Source of the DNA: JAISGQ01 sp045604965
Lineage (GTDB): Bacteria; Bacillota; Clostridia; Oscillospirales; Acutalibacteraceae
Direction: 5' to 3'
Assembly (NCBI GenBank): GCA_045604965.1
Contig: JAZUPB010000041.1
Span: forward strand, 62,001-126,000
Length of the DNA: 64,000 bases
Part shown: piece after piece, positions 16,392 through 25,115 of the stretch
Position numbering within the stretch: position 1 is the stretch's first letter
How the letters are laid out: each line of letters begins with the position of its first letter
Position numbers and translations under genes: made by a program
The notes under the pieces: generated by a model
Seen by the model: only the letters and a program-made list of their open reading frames with translations
Told to the model about the DNA's origin: nothing
Database searches by the model: none

Positions 16392-17672
16392 TTATTTATT
16401 TCTTGCTTCTGCCCTGCGTACCTTTTTTATCTTAAATAACTCCTCTACTGCTAACCTCGTTTTTGCAACCGGAGTATTATCTTTAGGAAAACAATAGTAC
16501 AGCACATCTTTGTTTCCTATACAAATCACGTCACCTATTTCATACCAGAAATAATCGGAATATAGGCTGTAGCATGCATCTGCTTTCTGATGATAGTCAA
16601 GCTGACCGTCACATCCCTCCAGAACGAACCCCTCCGCACTATGGGTTAATCTACCGTCTCCAACCATATATATAGCCTTAAAATCCACCAGCAATCCGAT
16701 ATTCACAGGTATATCCAAAGAATAATTTCCAGAAATAATTTCTTCCTTTACCTGCTCTCGTTCCCATTTATACCAATCGGGAATATGTGTGAATTCTGTA
16801 TCGCCGTTTAATGCTTTTAATTCTCCAAACTCGGTAAGCTCATATTTCTTGCCGCAGGATTTACAGCTAAGGTAAATTCCTTTACCATCCATTTGTCCCT
16901 CTTTCCCACAGCACGCACATTTGTAGAGTATTCTGTGCAGACCGTCTGCTCTGAACAATTCTTTTATTCTGATTTTGTTATCTCTCTGCCATGCGAAATT
17001 ATCAAAAGAGAATGCTTCATCGAGTATCTCGTCAATTTCGTCTACACTTTTTTCTTTTATCTCCTCTGCTGTAAGAAGACCTCTTATCTCGGCACTGACT
17101 TTTACTTTTCTTTTCTGCAGTCCATTATACAGCGGATCTCGGGAGAAAGCTCCATATGTTGTAATAGTCACAACAGGAACATTAAGACGCTTGAAAAGCA
17201 ATCCAAGCTTTCTAGGAAGCGGTGTAGCGCAACCGTCAAAGCTATAGCTTGCCTCAGGGTACAGTAAAATACTGGTTTTAAGCTTATTGACAGCATAACG
17301 CATATCACTTATCAACGAAGGATCAGTAACAAACTTCTGAGTAGGAATACATCCCAAATGACGCATAAGACCTTCTTTTCCAACAAAACCATCAGATGTA
17401 CACACAATGTTAAACGGCTTGTTTTTAAGAATTTTATGCGCTATTTCAAGATCTATAAAACTTGAATGGTTCATAAGAACAAGCCAAGGACCTTTTCCCA
17501 TTTCATCCATTCTGATTTTTTTATATTTAAAATGCGTTGCCGAAAGATCAAAAATACTTATAAGTCTAATTGCTTTTCTTAAAAAGAAATTCGGTCTTTT
17601 GGGATTCTTATGCTTTACTCTTGCTTTATTGATTGCTTTCTTAAAATCCATTTTTTTGGTGCGTATTTTCAT
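16392..17672 (-). CDS. PlsC-like 1-acyl-glycerol-phosphate acyltransferase with a zinc-ribbon extension
   Basis: A 426-residue protein whose first 220 residues are a PlsC-type acyltransferase: NHSSFID (H69-x4-D74, catalytic HX4D) and a YPEAS motif with E140 matching the usual EG-T-R block. Downstream, residues 250-275 contain two Cys pairs, CACC (C252, C255) and CKSC (C270, C273), a rubredoxin-like zinc ribbon, followed by 150 residues I do not recognise. It should acylate lysophosphatidate or a related lipid at the inner membrane. The combination with a zinc ribbon and an extra C-terminal domain is recurrent in Clostridia but uncharacterised as far as I know. AAAGGAG is before the ATG; sigma-A promoter at 17713-17740. 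Confidence 0.82.
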   Translation of the reverse strand: MKIRTKKMDFKKAINKARVKHKNPKRPNFFLRKAIRLISIFDLSATHFKYKKIRMDEMGKGPWLVLMNHSSFIDLEIAHKILKNKPFNIVCTSDGFVGKEGLMRHLGCIPTQKFVTDPSLISDMRYAVNKLKTSILLYPEASYSFDGCATPLPRKLGLLFKRLNVPVVTITTYGAFSRDPLYNGLQKRKVKVSAEIRGLLTAEEIKEKSVDEIDEILDEAFSFDNFAWQRDNKIRIKELFRADGLHRILYKCACCGKEGQMDGKGIYLSCKSCGKKYELTEFGELKALNGDTEFTHIPDWYKWEREQVKEEIISGNYSLDIPVNIGLLVDFKAIYMVGDGRLTHSAEGFVLEGCDGQLDYHQKADACYSLYSDYFWYEIGDVICIGNKDVLYYCFPKDNTPVAKTRLAVEELFKIKKVRRAEARNK

Positions 17673-17712
17673 TTTAATCGCTCCTTTGGATCATTCTTTA
17701 TTTATTTTAATA

Positions 17713-17740
17713 ATTATATCACAACACATCACAAAATCAA
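17713..17740 (-). promoter_or_regulatory. Sigma-A promoter for the acyltransferase gene
   Basis: TTGATT (17735-17740), 16-bp spacer, TATAAT (17713-17718) with an upstream TG, on the minus strand. Confidence 0.65.
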
Positions 17741-17797
17741 CATTATTCTTTTATTTCACGGTTATCATAAAATTGATTTGTTTTTCTTACAGAAAAC

Positions 17798-17835
17798 AAA
17801 AAGACTTCTTTTGTTTTCACAAAAGAAGTCTTTTT
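17798..17835 (-). terminator. Intrinsic terminator after tRNA-Arg
   Basis: A perfect 16-bp stem (17798-17813 with 17820-17835) with a 6-base loop, three bases from the tRNA 3' end, with a T run on the minus strand. Confidence 0.85.
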
Positions 17836-17837
17836 TG

Positions 17838-17914
17838 TGGCGCGCCCAAAGGGATTCGAACCCCTGACCTTTTGGTTCGTAGCCAAACACTCTATCCAGC
17901 TGAGCTATGGGCGC
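17838..17914 (-). tRNA. tRNA-Arg (anticodon ACG)
   Basis: A 77-base cloverleaf on the minus strand. The acceptor stem GCGCCCA pairs with TGGGCGC, discriminator G, and an encoded CCA end. The D arm is GCTC with GAGT, the anticodon arm TTTGG-CTACGAA-CCAAA gives anticodon ACG (wobble A normally becomes inosine), and the T arm has TTCGAAT in its loop. Reads CGU/CGC/CGA arginine codons. Confidence 0.97.
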
Positions 17915-18017
17915 ATACGCAATTCCTGATTGCTAAGATATAATAGCACTCCAACGTAACAATGTCAAGCATAAATTTAATTTTATAAGAAATATTTTTT
18001 ATCTTGTCGTTTTACAT

Positions 18018-18057
18018 AAAAACATCTGCTCATAATAATATATGAGCAGATGTTTTT
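18018..18057 (-). terminator. Intrinsic terminator after secF
   Basis: A 16-bp perfect stem (18018-18033 with 18042-18057) with an 8-base loop and flanking A/T runs, 9 bp after the secF stop. Confidence 0.85.
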
Positions 18058-18065
18058 TACCTTAA

Positions 18066-19259
18066 TCAGAACTTCTTTGCTTTCTTTGCAGCTTTCTTCT
18101 CCTGCCACATTACCCAAAGAATATTGGATATAAACAGTGAGCTGTAGCAACCGGAAATAATACCGAAAAGCATAGGAACAGCAAAGCTGAGTATAGAATT
18201 GATGCCAAATATTACAGCAACAACTACAACTGCAAGCACAGACATAAGGAATGTAAGGTTAGTATAAATTGTACGTGCGAGGGTCTCATTTATACTTCTG
18301 TTAACAAGCTGTGCAACAGGAACCTTAGGTCCAAGCTTCTTCTTATTCTCTCTTACACGGTCATAGATAACGATTGTGGAGTTAAGGGTATAACCGATAA
18401 TTGTGAGAATAACAGCAACAAAGTTATCATCAATGGGGAATCCAAATACAACAAATGCAGTAAATGCAACGAAGCAGTCATTAACAACAGCAACGATTGC
18501 GGTAAGACCTGCAGAAACACCGCCGATCTTTCTGAATCTAAATGCAACATACAGAATCATAAAGAGAGATGCAACAAGCATTGCAACAAGGCACTTACCA
18601 AAGAATTCCTTACCCATAACAGGGTCAACAGAGCTTACGGAGCTAATCTTAAAGTCAACATTGGGATACTTGATTTCAAGGGCTTCCTCAAGAAGTGCTC
18701 CAGCATTCTGATCAACTGTACGCTTATCTGCAAGGTTGATTGTTACTGATGTTTCCTTTCCTCCATCGGGAAGAATTCTGGAACTCATAGTAACGGAAAC
18801 ACCGCCTCTGAGCATCTGAGAAGCAATGGACTTGACTTCATCCTTGTCGATCTCTGTGGACTCAGTAGGAATAATATTAATTTCGGACGGATCAGGCATT
18901 GCATATTTGTCGGCAACTTCTTCCTTTTCCTTAGGAAGATCAGCAGCAGATGCAGCAATATCAGTTGCTGTAGCTACTGTATCTGTATTGCTGGGTGCTG
19001 TCAACATATCAAATACGCCAAGCACATCAGATGCGGATGCGTCTGTATTAGAAACATCTGTGCCGGATACGTCAGTATCCGATACATCTGCCTGCTTTAC
19101 AGAATAGTTGTACTTTATGATTGTACCGCCTGTAAACTTTATATCAAGGCTAAGACCCTTAATAAGCAAGAAAAGAAGACAAACAGCAATAATAACTACC
19201 GTTATAATAAGTACGGGCTTCTTCTTTCCGACAAAATCATAATTCTTGTTATTAAACAT
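18066..19259 (-). CDS. secF: Protein translocase subunit SecF
   Basis: Membrane partner of SecD that uses the proton motive force to pull preproteins out of the SecYEG channel. The 397-residue protein has the first helix (about 15-35), FTGG (42-45), and the C-terminal block of five helices including FRKIGGVSAGLTAI, the IGYTLNSTIVIYDRVRENKKK motif and ARTIYTNLTFLM. Oddly, residues 56-125 form an insertion rich in Asp, Ser, Thr and Ala in the periplasmic-side domain, with DVSDTDVSGTDVSNTDAS-like near-repeats, which standard SecF lacks. The secF start overlaps the secD stop (19259), so translation is likely coupled. A terminator follows. Confidence 0.93.
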   Translation of the reverse strand: MFNNKNYDFVGKKKPVLIITVVIIAVCLLFLLIKGLSLDIKFTGGTIIKYNYSVKQADVSDTDVSGTDVSNTDASASDVLGVFDMLTAPSNTDTVATATDIAASAADLPKEKEEVADKYAMPDPSEINIIPTESTEIDKDEVKSIASQMLRGGVSVTMSSRILPDGGKETSVTINLADKRTVDQNAGALLEEALEIKYPNVDFKISSVSSVDPVMGKEFFGKCLVAMLVASLFMILYVAFRFRKIGGVSAGLTAIVAVVNDCFVAFTAFVVFGFPIDDNFVAVILTIIGYTLNSTIVIYDRVRENKKKLGPKVPVAQLVNRSINETLARTIYTNLTFLMSVLAVVVVAVIFGINSILSFAVPMLFGIISGCYSSLFISNILWVMWQEKKAAKKAKKF

Positions 19260-20680
19260 TATTCAACACCTCCGTAGAGTGATTTCTTTCTGAAGATGCT
19301 GAACTTCGACGCCGACTTAAGCATTACCTTAGTTACGAACAGACCGAAAATAATATTCAGAACTGCGCCGGCGAGCATTGTGCAGCCAAAAGAGTAGATT
19401 GTTCCGGTTGTCGCGGGACCGAACATAAAGAGGAACGGAGTTAGAATCTTGCTCCAAATTGTTGTTGTAGGTCCGAAAACACCCATAAGGATAATAGCAA
19501 CGATCATATTAGTGATGTTACCGTCGACAATTGCGGATATGCTCTCGCTTGTACCGCTGTCAAGTGCACCATCAATGGACTTTCCGCGAGCAAGTTCTTC
19601 CTTGATTCTCTCTGCGGTAATTATGTTAGCGTCAACCTGCATACCAACAGAAAGAATGATACCTGCAATACCGGGGATTGTAAGTGTGAAGCTATTTACG
19701 CTGGGGAAGAAACCTGAAACGATAGCAAGTGTGCAAGCAACCTGACCCAGAAGTGCAAAGCAAGCAACAACGCCGGGCAGACGGTACTTGATTACCATAA
19801 ACAATGCAATAAGTACAAATGCAATAATACCTGCAATCAGCATTGCTGTAAGCGAGTCCTTACCGAGTGCTGCATCAATGATATCATAATCGATAACTGC
19901 AAGTTTAAAGGGAAGTGCACCGTCATTAATGGAGTTTGCAAGAGTTGCTGCAGAATCAGCAGTGAAGTTGCCGCTGATAATTGCTACACTGTCATAAATA
20001 ATGTTATTTACTACAGGTGCAGAAAGCAATACAAAACCCTCATTTGTATTAAGCCAGATAGATATCTGCTTACTGAGCTGACGAGTTGTTGCATCCTTGA
20101 ATAATTTGCCGCCTTCATCTGTAAGATTAAGCTGTACGCAATATTCATTTGTCTGAGTGTCAACCATAACCTCTGCAGATTCTACGTGTTCACCCTTAAC
20201 GGAAAGAACAAGCGGATTCTTATTTTCATCAAGATATACGGTTTCACCGTTAACAACGGATGTGCTGACAGACATAGGAGCTCCGTCAAAAAACATAACC
20301 TCTGTACTTGCAGAGAGCTCATTTATTGTTGCCTGAGGATCCTGAACTTCTCCGTCTTTCCACGGGAAAGAAAGAATAACTCTGTCATCATCCTCATCAA
20401 GATACATTTCATAGTCAGTAATATTCTTGTTTACCAGACGAGTTCCAAGAATATCCTTCAATGTGTTCATCTGCTCCTCGGAAGCATCAATATCCTGAGG
20501 TCCAAAGGTAACGCTTACGCCACCCTGAATATCTGTACCCCATCTGATGTCCTTTGCACCGCGGATATATGCTTTCTGCTCATCGCCCCAGGTTCCGTAT
20601 ACGCCGAAGAAAGACAGATACGAGAACACAAGAATAACGATGGCAAGAATTATTACCCACGGCTTGCCAATTCGCTTCAT
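19259..20680 (-). CDS. secD: Protein translocase subunit SecD
   Basis: 473-residue SecD. One N-terminal helix (residues 8-28), the DIQGGVSVTF motif (the family DLQGG, about 49-58), an extracytoplasmic P1 domain (about 60-260), then five helices carrying the IPGIAGIILSVGMQVDANIITAERIKEEL signature, split here as IPGIAGIILSVGM and DANIITAERIKEEL. The P1 head subdomain is short. Organism keeps secD and secF as separate genes. AGGAGGAAAAAGC lies before the ATG. A strong sigma-A promoter is at 20749-20777, so secDF is its own transcript. Confidence 0.94.
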   Translation of the reverse strand: MKRIGKPWVIILAIVILVFSYLSFFGVYGTWGDEQKAYIRGAKDIRWGTDIQGGVSVTFGPQDIDASEEQMNTLKDILGTRLVNKNITDYEMYLDEDDDRVILSFPWKDGEVQDPQATINELSASTEVMFFDGAPMSVSTSVVNGETVYLDENKNPLVLSVKGEHVESAEVMVDTQTNEYCVQLNLTDEGGKLFKDATTRQLSKQISIWLNTNEGFVLLSAPVVNNIIYDSVAIISGNFTADSAATLANSINDGALPFKLAVIDYDIIDAALGKDSLTAMLIAGIIAFVLIALFMVIKYRLPGVVACFALLGQVACTLAIVSGFFPSVNSFTLTIPGIAGIILSVGMQVDANIITAERIKEELARGKSIDGALDSGTSESISAIVDGNITNMIVAIILMGVFGPTTTIWSKILTPFLFMFGPATTGTIYSFGCTMLAGAVLNIIFGLFVTKVMLKSASKFSIFRKKSLYGGVE

Positions 20681-20748
20681 GCTTTTTCCTCCTCAAATTT
20701 GCTTGGTATGTCCTTGCACTTTACAATCGTACAAGCATAACAAAATTC

Positions 20749-20777
20749 ATTATAAAATTAGCAACGAACTTTGTCAA
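20749..20777 (-). promoter_or_regulatory. Sigma-A promoter for secDF
   Basis: Consensus TTGACA (20772-20777), 17-bp spacer, TATAAT (20749-20754) on the minus strand, 68 bp before secD. Confidence 0.85.
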
Positions 20778-20812
20778 TGCAATTACTGCAATTTATGCTA
20801 ATTTATTCATCA

Positions 20813-22090
20813 CTATTGTGCAATAAGCTTGTCGAGATACGCAATTTTTGTGCAAACAGCAAGAATCTTAACTGCTACCTTGAGTTCTTCAGGAGAAGGC
20901 GCTGTAGGTGCGATTCTTATATTGCTGTCTTTTGGATCTTTTCCATACGGGAATGTTGCGCCTGCCTTTGTCAGTGCAACACCTGCCTTTGCGCAAAGAT
21001 CAACAATCTTCTTTGCACATCCCTCCGGTGCATCAAAGCTGATGAAGTAACCTCCGTCCGGATCTGTCCACTCTGCTATTCCTAAACCGCCAAGTTCTTC
21101 CTTGAGAGTATTGGTCACTGCCTTAAATCTTGGTCTGAGAATCTCAGAATGTCTTTCCATCTGTGCTTCCAGACCGCCGACCTGGCTTATATATGTACAA
21201 TGGCGATACTGATTTATCTTATCAGGACCGATTGACTGAACAGTCATACGCTCTTTTATCGCCTTTACATTTGTAACAGATGTTGCCATACCGGCAAGAC
21301 CCGCTCCGGGGAATGTAATTTTTGATGTAGAGAAGTACATATATGCCATATTTGGATTTCCTGCTTTTTTGCACTCATCAAGAAGGTTCAGAAGCTTTCT
21401 GTCTTCTCCGAACAGATTATGTGCAAAATATGCATTGTCCCAGAAAATTCTGAAATCCGGTGCTGCAGGCTTAAGATTTGCGAAACGTCTTACAACCTCG
21501 TCGGAATATGTGATACCGGTGGGATTTGAATACTTAGGCACACACCATATACCCTTTATCATAGGATCATAGCTGACAAGAGTTTCGATGGTGTCCATAT
21601 CGGGTCCGTCTTCCCTGTATTTTATGGGTATCATCTTGATTCCGCAATATTCAGTTATTGCAAAATGTCTGTCATAACCCGGACAAGGACACAGGAACTT
21701 TACATCTCCCTGCTGTGCCCAGGGTACACCGCCAAGCAATCCGTGACCCATTGCAGAAGATATTGTATCGTACATCATTGTAAGACTGGAGTTTCCTCCA
21801 ACGATTATCTCATCAGTAGTTACACCGAATATATCTGCAAAGAACTGCTTTGCTTCTGCAATACCATCGAGAATACCATAGTTTCTCAAATCAGTACCGT
21901 CTTCCGAAAAAAGCTCACTTGCGCTTGATAAAATATCAAACATCGGCATCGAAAGAGCCAACTGCTCTTTACTTGGGATACCGCGTGTCATATTGAGCTT
22001 TAAATTCATATCGCAGTACTGATTGTATTCCTTTTTAAGTTCCTCGCGAAGCTGTATAGCTTCCTGCTGTGTAAGGTTCTTATAATTCAT
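20813..22090 (-). CDS. Class I/II PLP-dependent aminotransferase (aspartate aminotransferase-type, MocR/AspB Ic branch)
   Basis: A 425-residue aminotransferase. The PLP lysine is K257 in STSKITFPGAG; VPKYSNPTGI (184-193) is the substrate/cofactor loop, with D218 in WDNAYF binding the PLP ring nitrogen, and R near the end (NIRIAPT) for the carboxylate. The sequence resembles the Ic subgroup of aspartate aminotransferases found in some Firmicutes, so an Asp/2-oxoglutarate reaction is likely. The ATG at 22090 follows GGAG at 8 bases; a TTG one codon earlier is less likely. Last gene of the fhs-tsaE-tsaB-rpiB-asnS operon (15 bp after asnS). Confidence 0.86.
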   Translation of the reverse strand: MNYKNLTQQEAIQLREELKKEYNQYCDMNLKLNMTRGIPSKEQLALSMPMFDILSSASELFSEDGTDLRNYGILDGIAEAKQFFADIFGVTTDEIIVGGNSSLTMMYDTISSAMGHGLLGGVPWAQQGDVKFLCPCPGYDRHFAITEYCGIKMIPIKYREDGPDMDTIETLVSYDPMIKGIWCVPKYSNPTGITYSDEVVRRFANLKPAAPDFRIFWDNAYFAHNLFGEDRKLLNLLDECKKAGNPNMAYMYFSTSKITFPGAGLAGMATSVTNVKAIKERMTVQSIGPDKINQYRHCTYISQVGGLEAQMERHSEILRPRFKAVTNTLKEELGGLGIAEWTDPDGGYFISFDAPEGCAKKIVDLCAKAGVALTKAGATFPYGKDPKDSNIRIAPTAPSPEELKVAVKILAVCTKIAYLDKLIAQ

Positions 22091-22105
22091 CAAAACAACT
22101 CCTGA

Positions 22106-23500
22106 TTAGAACTCCGCTGTACCTGTTGTACGCGGGAACGGTATAACGTCACGAATATTGCTGATACCTGTGAGGTACATAATCATACGCTCAAAGCCAA
22201 GGCCAAATCCGCAATGCTTATTACCGCCATATTTACGAAGCTCAAGATACCACCAGTAATCTTCTTCGTTAAGTCCAAGCTCTGCCATTCTTTCAAGAAG
22301 AATATCCATACGCTCTTCTCTCTGGCTTCCTCCGACGATCTCACCAATTCCGGGAACAAGAAGATCCATTGCAGCAACGGTCTTTCCGTCGTCGTTAAGG
22401 CGCATATAAAAGCTCTTTATTTCCTTCGGATAGTCTGTTACAAACACAGGGCACTTGAATATCTGCTCTGTGAGGTATCTCTCGTGCTCTGTCTGAAGAT
22501 CTGTTCCCCACTCAACCTTATATTCGAAGTTATCGTTGTTCTTTTGAAGAAGCTCCACTGCTTCGGTATAGGTAACGTGTGCAAAATCAGACTCAACAAT
22601 GTGTATAAGACGCTCCTTGAGACCCTTGTCAACAAAGCTGTTGAAGAAATCAATATCCTGAGGACAGGTTTCAAGAACATAGGATATGATTGCTTTTATC
22701 ATATCTCTTGCAAGTTCCATATCGTCGTTGAGATCTGCAAAAGCAATCTCCGGCTCGATCATCCAGAACTCTGCTGCGTGACGCTGAGTATAAGATTTTT
22801 CTGCACGGAATGTGGGGCCGAATGTATATATTTTACCGAATGCCATAGCCATACACTCGCCCTCAAGCTGACCGGACACGGTCAAAGAGGTGTGCTTCTG
22901 GAAAAAGTCCTGGGTATAATCTATGCTGCCGTCTTCGTTAAGAGGAGGATTTTTCATATCGAGCGTTGTTACCTGGAACATCTCGCCTGCGCCCTCACAG
23001 TCACTGCCGGTAATAAGCGGAGTGTGAGCATAAACAAATCCGCGCTCCTGGAAAAACTTATGGATTGCATACGCTGCAGCAGAACGAACTCTGAATGCAG
23101 CACTGAATGTGTTGGTTCTGGGTCTTAAGTGTGCAATCGTTCTCAAAAATTCCATTGAGTGACGCTTTTTCTGGAGCGGGTACTCCGGTGCAGATGCACC
23201 CTCCACCTCGATTTTCTGAGCGTGTATCTCAAAGGGTTGTTTTGCTTCGGGTGTAAGAAGAAGCTCGCCGGTAACTATAAGTGCAGCACCAACATTCTGC
23301 TTTGCTATCTCTTTAAAGTTGTCGATTTTATCATCTTCAAATACGACCTGCACGCCCTTGAAGCAACTGCCGTCGTTAAGATCGATAAAGCCAAGTGTTT
23401 TTGAATCTCTGACAGTACGAACCCAGCCTGCAACAGTTACTATGGTACCGCCAAACTGCTGCGAAGACTTATAAAGCTCGCTTATTTCTGTTCTTTTCAT
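22106..23500 (-). CDS. asnS: Asparaginyl-tRNA synthetase
   Basis: Charges tRNA-Asn. The 464-residue protein, matching the usual length of about 463, has an N-terminal OB-fold anticodon-binding domain (about 10-110) and a class II catalytic domain: motif 2 FRAEKSYTQRHAAEFWMIEPE near 240-260, the SGQLEGE loop, and motif 3 GLGFERMIMYLTG near 425-437. Start chosen at ATG 23500, preceded by GGAGGAGTAAAA; an in-frame start eight codons earlier overlaps rpiB. It is 17 bp after rpiB in the same operon. No AspRS/gatCAB question arises because AsnS is present. Confidence 0.95.
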   Translation of the reverse strand: MKRTEISELYKSSQQFGGTIVTVAGWVRTVRDSKTLGFIDLNDGSCFKGVQVVFEDDKIDNFKEIAKQNVGAALIVTGELLLTPEAKQPFEIHAQKIEVEGASAPEYPLQKKRHSMEFLRTIAHLRPRTNTFSAAFRVRSAAAYAIHKFFQERGFVYAHTPLITGSDCEGAGEMFQVTTLDMKNPPLNEDGSIDYTQDFFQKHTSLTVSGQLEGECMAMAFGKIYTFGPTFRAEKSYTQRHAAEFWMIEPEIAFADLNDDMELARDMIKAIISYVLETCPQDIDFFNSFVDKGLKERLIHIVESDFAHVTYTEAVELLQKNNDNFEYKVEWGTDLQTEHERYLTEQIFKCPVFVTDYPKEIKSFYMRLNDDGKTVAAMDLLVPGIGEIVGGSQREERMDILLERMAELGLNEEDYWWYLELRKYGGNKHCGFGLGFERMIMYLTGISNIRDVIPFPRTTGTAEF

Positions 23501-23517
23501 TTTTACTCCTCCATATA

Positions 23518-23961
23518 TCAGCAAATACCGTTTTCGATATCCGCAATCATATCTATTCTGGTTTTATGCTTTCCACCCTCAAAGGGTGAATCAAGGAATA
23601 TATCAACAAGCGCTATCGCCTTTTCGGTTTCAATAACTCTCGCTCCAAGGCACATCACATTTGCATCATTATGACGTCTTGTAAACTCGGTGCTGAATTC
23701 ATCAGAGCATACAGCAGCGCGAATTCCCTTTACCTTATTTGCTGCCATTGACATACCGATACCGGTTCCGCAAATAAGTATACCGAACTTTGCGTCACCA
23801 TTTGTCACCATTTTGCATACATTATGTGCATACAGCGGATAATGTACAGATTCAGACGAATGAGTTCCTGCATCAATATATTTGATGCCCTTTTCTTCCA
23901 GATGCTTTATGACTTCACATTTAAGCTCGTAGCCCGCGTGGTCGCATCCAATAGCGATCAT
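23518..23961 (-). CDS. rpiB: Ribose-5-phosphate isomerase B
   Basis: 147-residue enzyme that interconverts ribose 5-phosphate and ribulose 5-phosphate in the pentose phosphate pathway. Key residues are D8-H9 (GCDHAG), the catalytic cysteine C64 in ICGTGIGMS, and the RRHNDANV phosphate/substrate loop near 97-104. Length is typical of RpiB (about 149). RBS AGGAG lies upstream. Sits between tsaB and asnS in the operon. Could in principle act on allose 6-phosphate or galactose 6-phosphate (LacAB family), but the CGTG and chain length fit RpiB. Confidence 0.93.
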   Translation of the reverse strand: MIAIGCDHAGYELKCEVIKHLEEKGIKYIDAGTHSSESVHYPLYAHNVCKMVTNGDAKFGILICGTGIGMSMAANKVKGIRAAVCSDEFSTEFTRRHNDANVMCLGARVIETEKAIALVDIFLDSPFEGGKHKTRIDMIADIENGIC

Positions 23962-23990
23962 TTGATATCACTCCTGTTATATGTTTGAAT

Positions 23991-24680
23991 TTATGACTGA
24001 CGTTTTTTTAATTCTCTTTCTGCCTGTGGTACACGAAGATATATCGGCTGCAGATCCTTTGCATCCAAATATTTGCTTTCATCAAGTTTCATTGCAGCAT
24101 ATGCAACACCATACGCACTCTGCATTCGTACGTTCTCCGGTGCTTCTGCCAGTTTCTCGTAAGTCATTGCATTTTTACATACCGACGAACCGTCACCTGC
24201 AAGAATGATTGTCTCATCATAGCCTTTTAACTCTGCATCCAAGTCTGCAATAGATATTGCTCTGTCTTCGCACAATCTCTCGATCTTACCGTCATTAAAA
24301 CGGAACAATGCATTATAAACCTGCTGACAGCGTGCATCCATAACAGCACACACTATGCCATTGCGAGGATTTGCAGTATAAGCTATCGCCTCCAGTGTAG
24401 ATATGCCGGCACATTTTGTCTCAGCTGTAAAAGCCAATCCCTTTACAGTAGACACTCCTATTCTTACACCGGTAAATGAACCCGGACCGGCTGAAACTGC
24501 AATCAGATCGATCTTTGAAAGGTCTGTTCCCGAATGCTTTATTGTAGTTTCTATCATTGGCATAAGTGTCTGACTGTGTGTAAGCCCGACATTTATAAAA
24601 CTTTGCGCTATCAGCTTGCCATTATCTGTAATCGCACACGATGCAGATACGGCAGAACTGTCAATTGCAAGTATCTTCAT
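23991..24680 (-). CDS. tsaB: tRNA threonylcarbamoyladenosine biosynthesis protein TsaB
   Basis: Partner of TsaD in making t6A at position 37 of ANN-decoding tRNAs. The 229-residue protein starts LAIDSSAVSASCAITDN and has the SAGPGSFTGVRIGVSTVKGLA (about 66-86) signature of the ASKHA-fold family. TsaE is immediately upstream with a 4-bp ATGA overlap. TsaD is not in the window. Confidence 0.94.
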   Translation of the reverse strand: MKILAIDSSAVSASCAITDNGKLIAQSFINVGLTHSQTLMPMIETTIKHSGTDLSKIDLIAVSAGPGSFTGVRIGVSTVKGLAFTAETKCAGISTLEAIAYTANPRNGIVCAVMDARCQQVYNALFRFNDGKIERLCEDRAISIADLDAELKGYDETIILAGDGSSVCKNAMTYEKLAEAPENVRMQSAYGVAYAAMKLDESKYLDAKDLQPIYLRVPQAERELKKRQS

Positions 24681-25114
24681 TTGAGCACCTCTGCCCTGTC
24701 AATAATCTTGAATACTCTGTCTGTATCATTTTCTCCCCGGCTGATTTCTATGCGCACCGCATCTTCAGGCAATGCGGAATCAATGTTTTCACTCCACTCG
24801 ATAATCAGCACACCTGTTCCCACGTAATCAAAGAATCCCGTCTGATACAGATCATCCCACGTTTCTATTCTGTACATATCAAAATGATATAATCTGCATC
24901 GACCGGAATGTTCGTGTACAAGTGCAAATGTCGGACTGCTGACATCACGTTCATCTACACCCAGACCTTTTGCAAGTCCTCGTGTAAATGTTGTTTTGCC
25001 CATACCCAGTCCACCGTAAAGTGCAATGACTTCACAACCGGAAAGTTTTTTTGCAAATTCGCATCCAAGGTTTTCTGTCTCCCTGGAATCACTCGTTTTA
25101 TAAATATATTCCAT
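24677..25114 (-). CDS. tsaE: tRNA threonylcarbamoyladenosine biosynthesis ATPase TsaE
   Basis: P-loop ATPase of the t6A pathway. In 145 residues it has Walker A GGLGMGKTTFTRGLA (35-49), a SSPTFALVHEH switch block near 60-70 and a Walker B-like hydrophobic run at ILIIEWSE. It starts 1 bp after the fhs stop and its TGA overlaps tsaB's ATG by 4 bases, so the three genes are translationally coupled. Confidence 0.94.
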   Translation of the reverse strand: MEYIYKTSDSRETENLGCEFAKKLSGCEVIALYGGLGMGKTTFTRGLAKGLGVDERDVSSPTFALVHEHSGRCRLYHFDMYRIETWDDLYQTGFFDYVGTGVLIIEWSENIDSALPEDAVRIEISRGENDTDRVFKIIDRAEVLK

Positions 25115-25115
25115 A

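Noticed and set aside
22214..23128. A 304-codon open frame on the plus strand opposite asnS
   Set aside because: Antisense to asnS, no RBS, low-complexity composition; asnS is beyond doubt.
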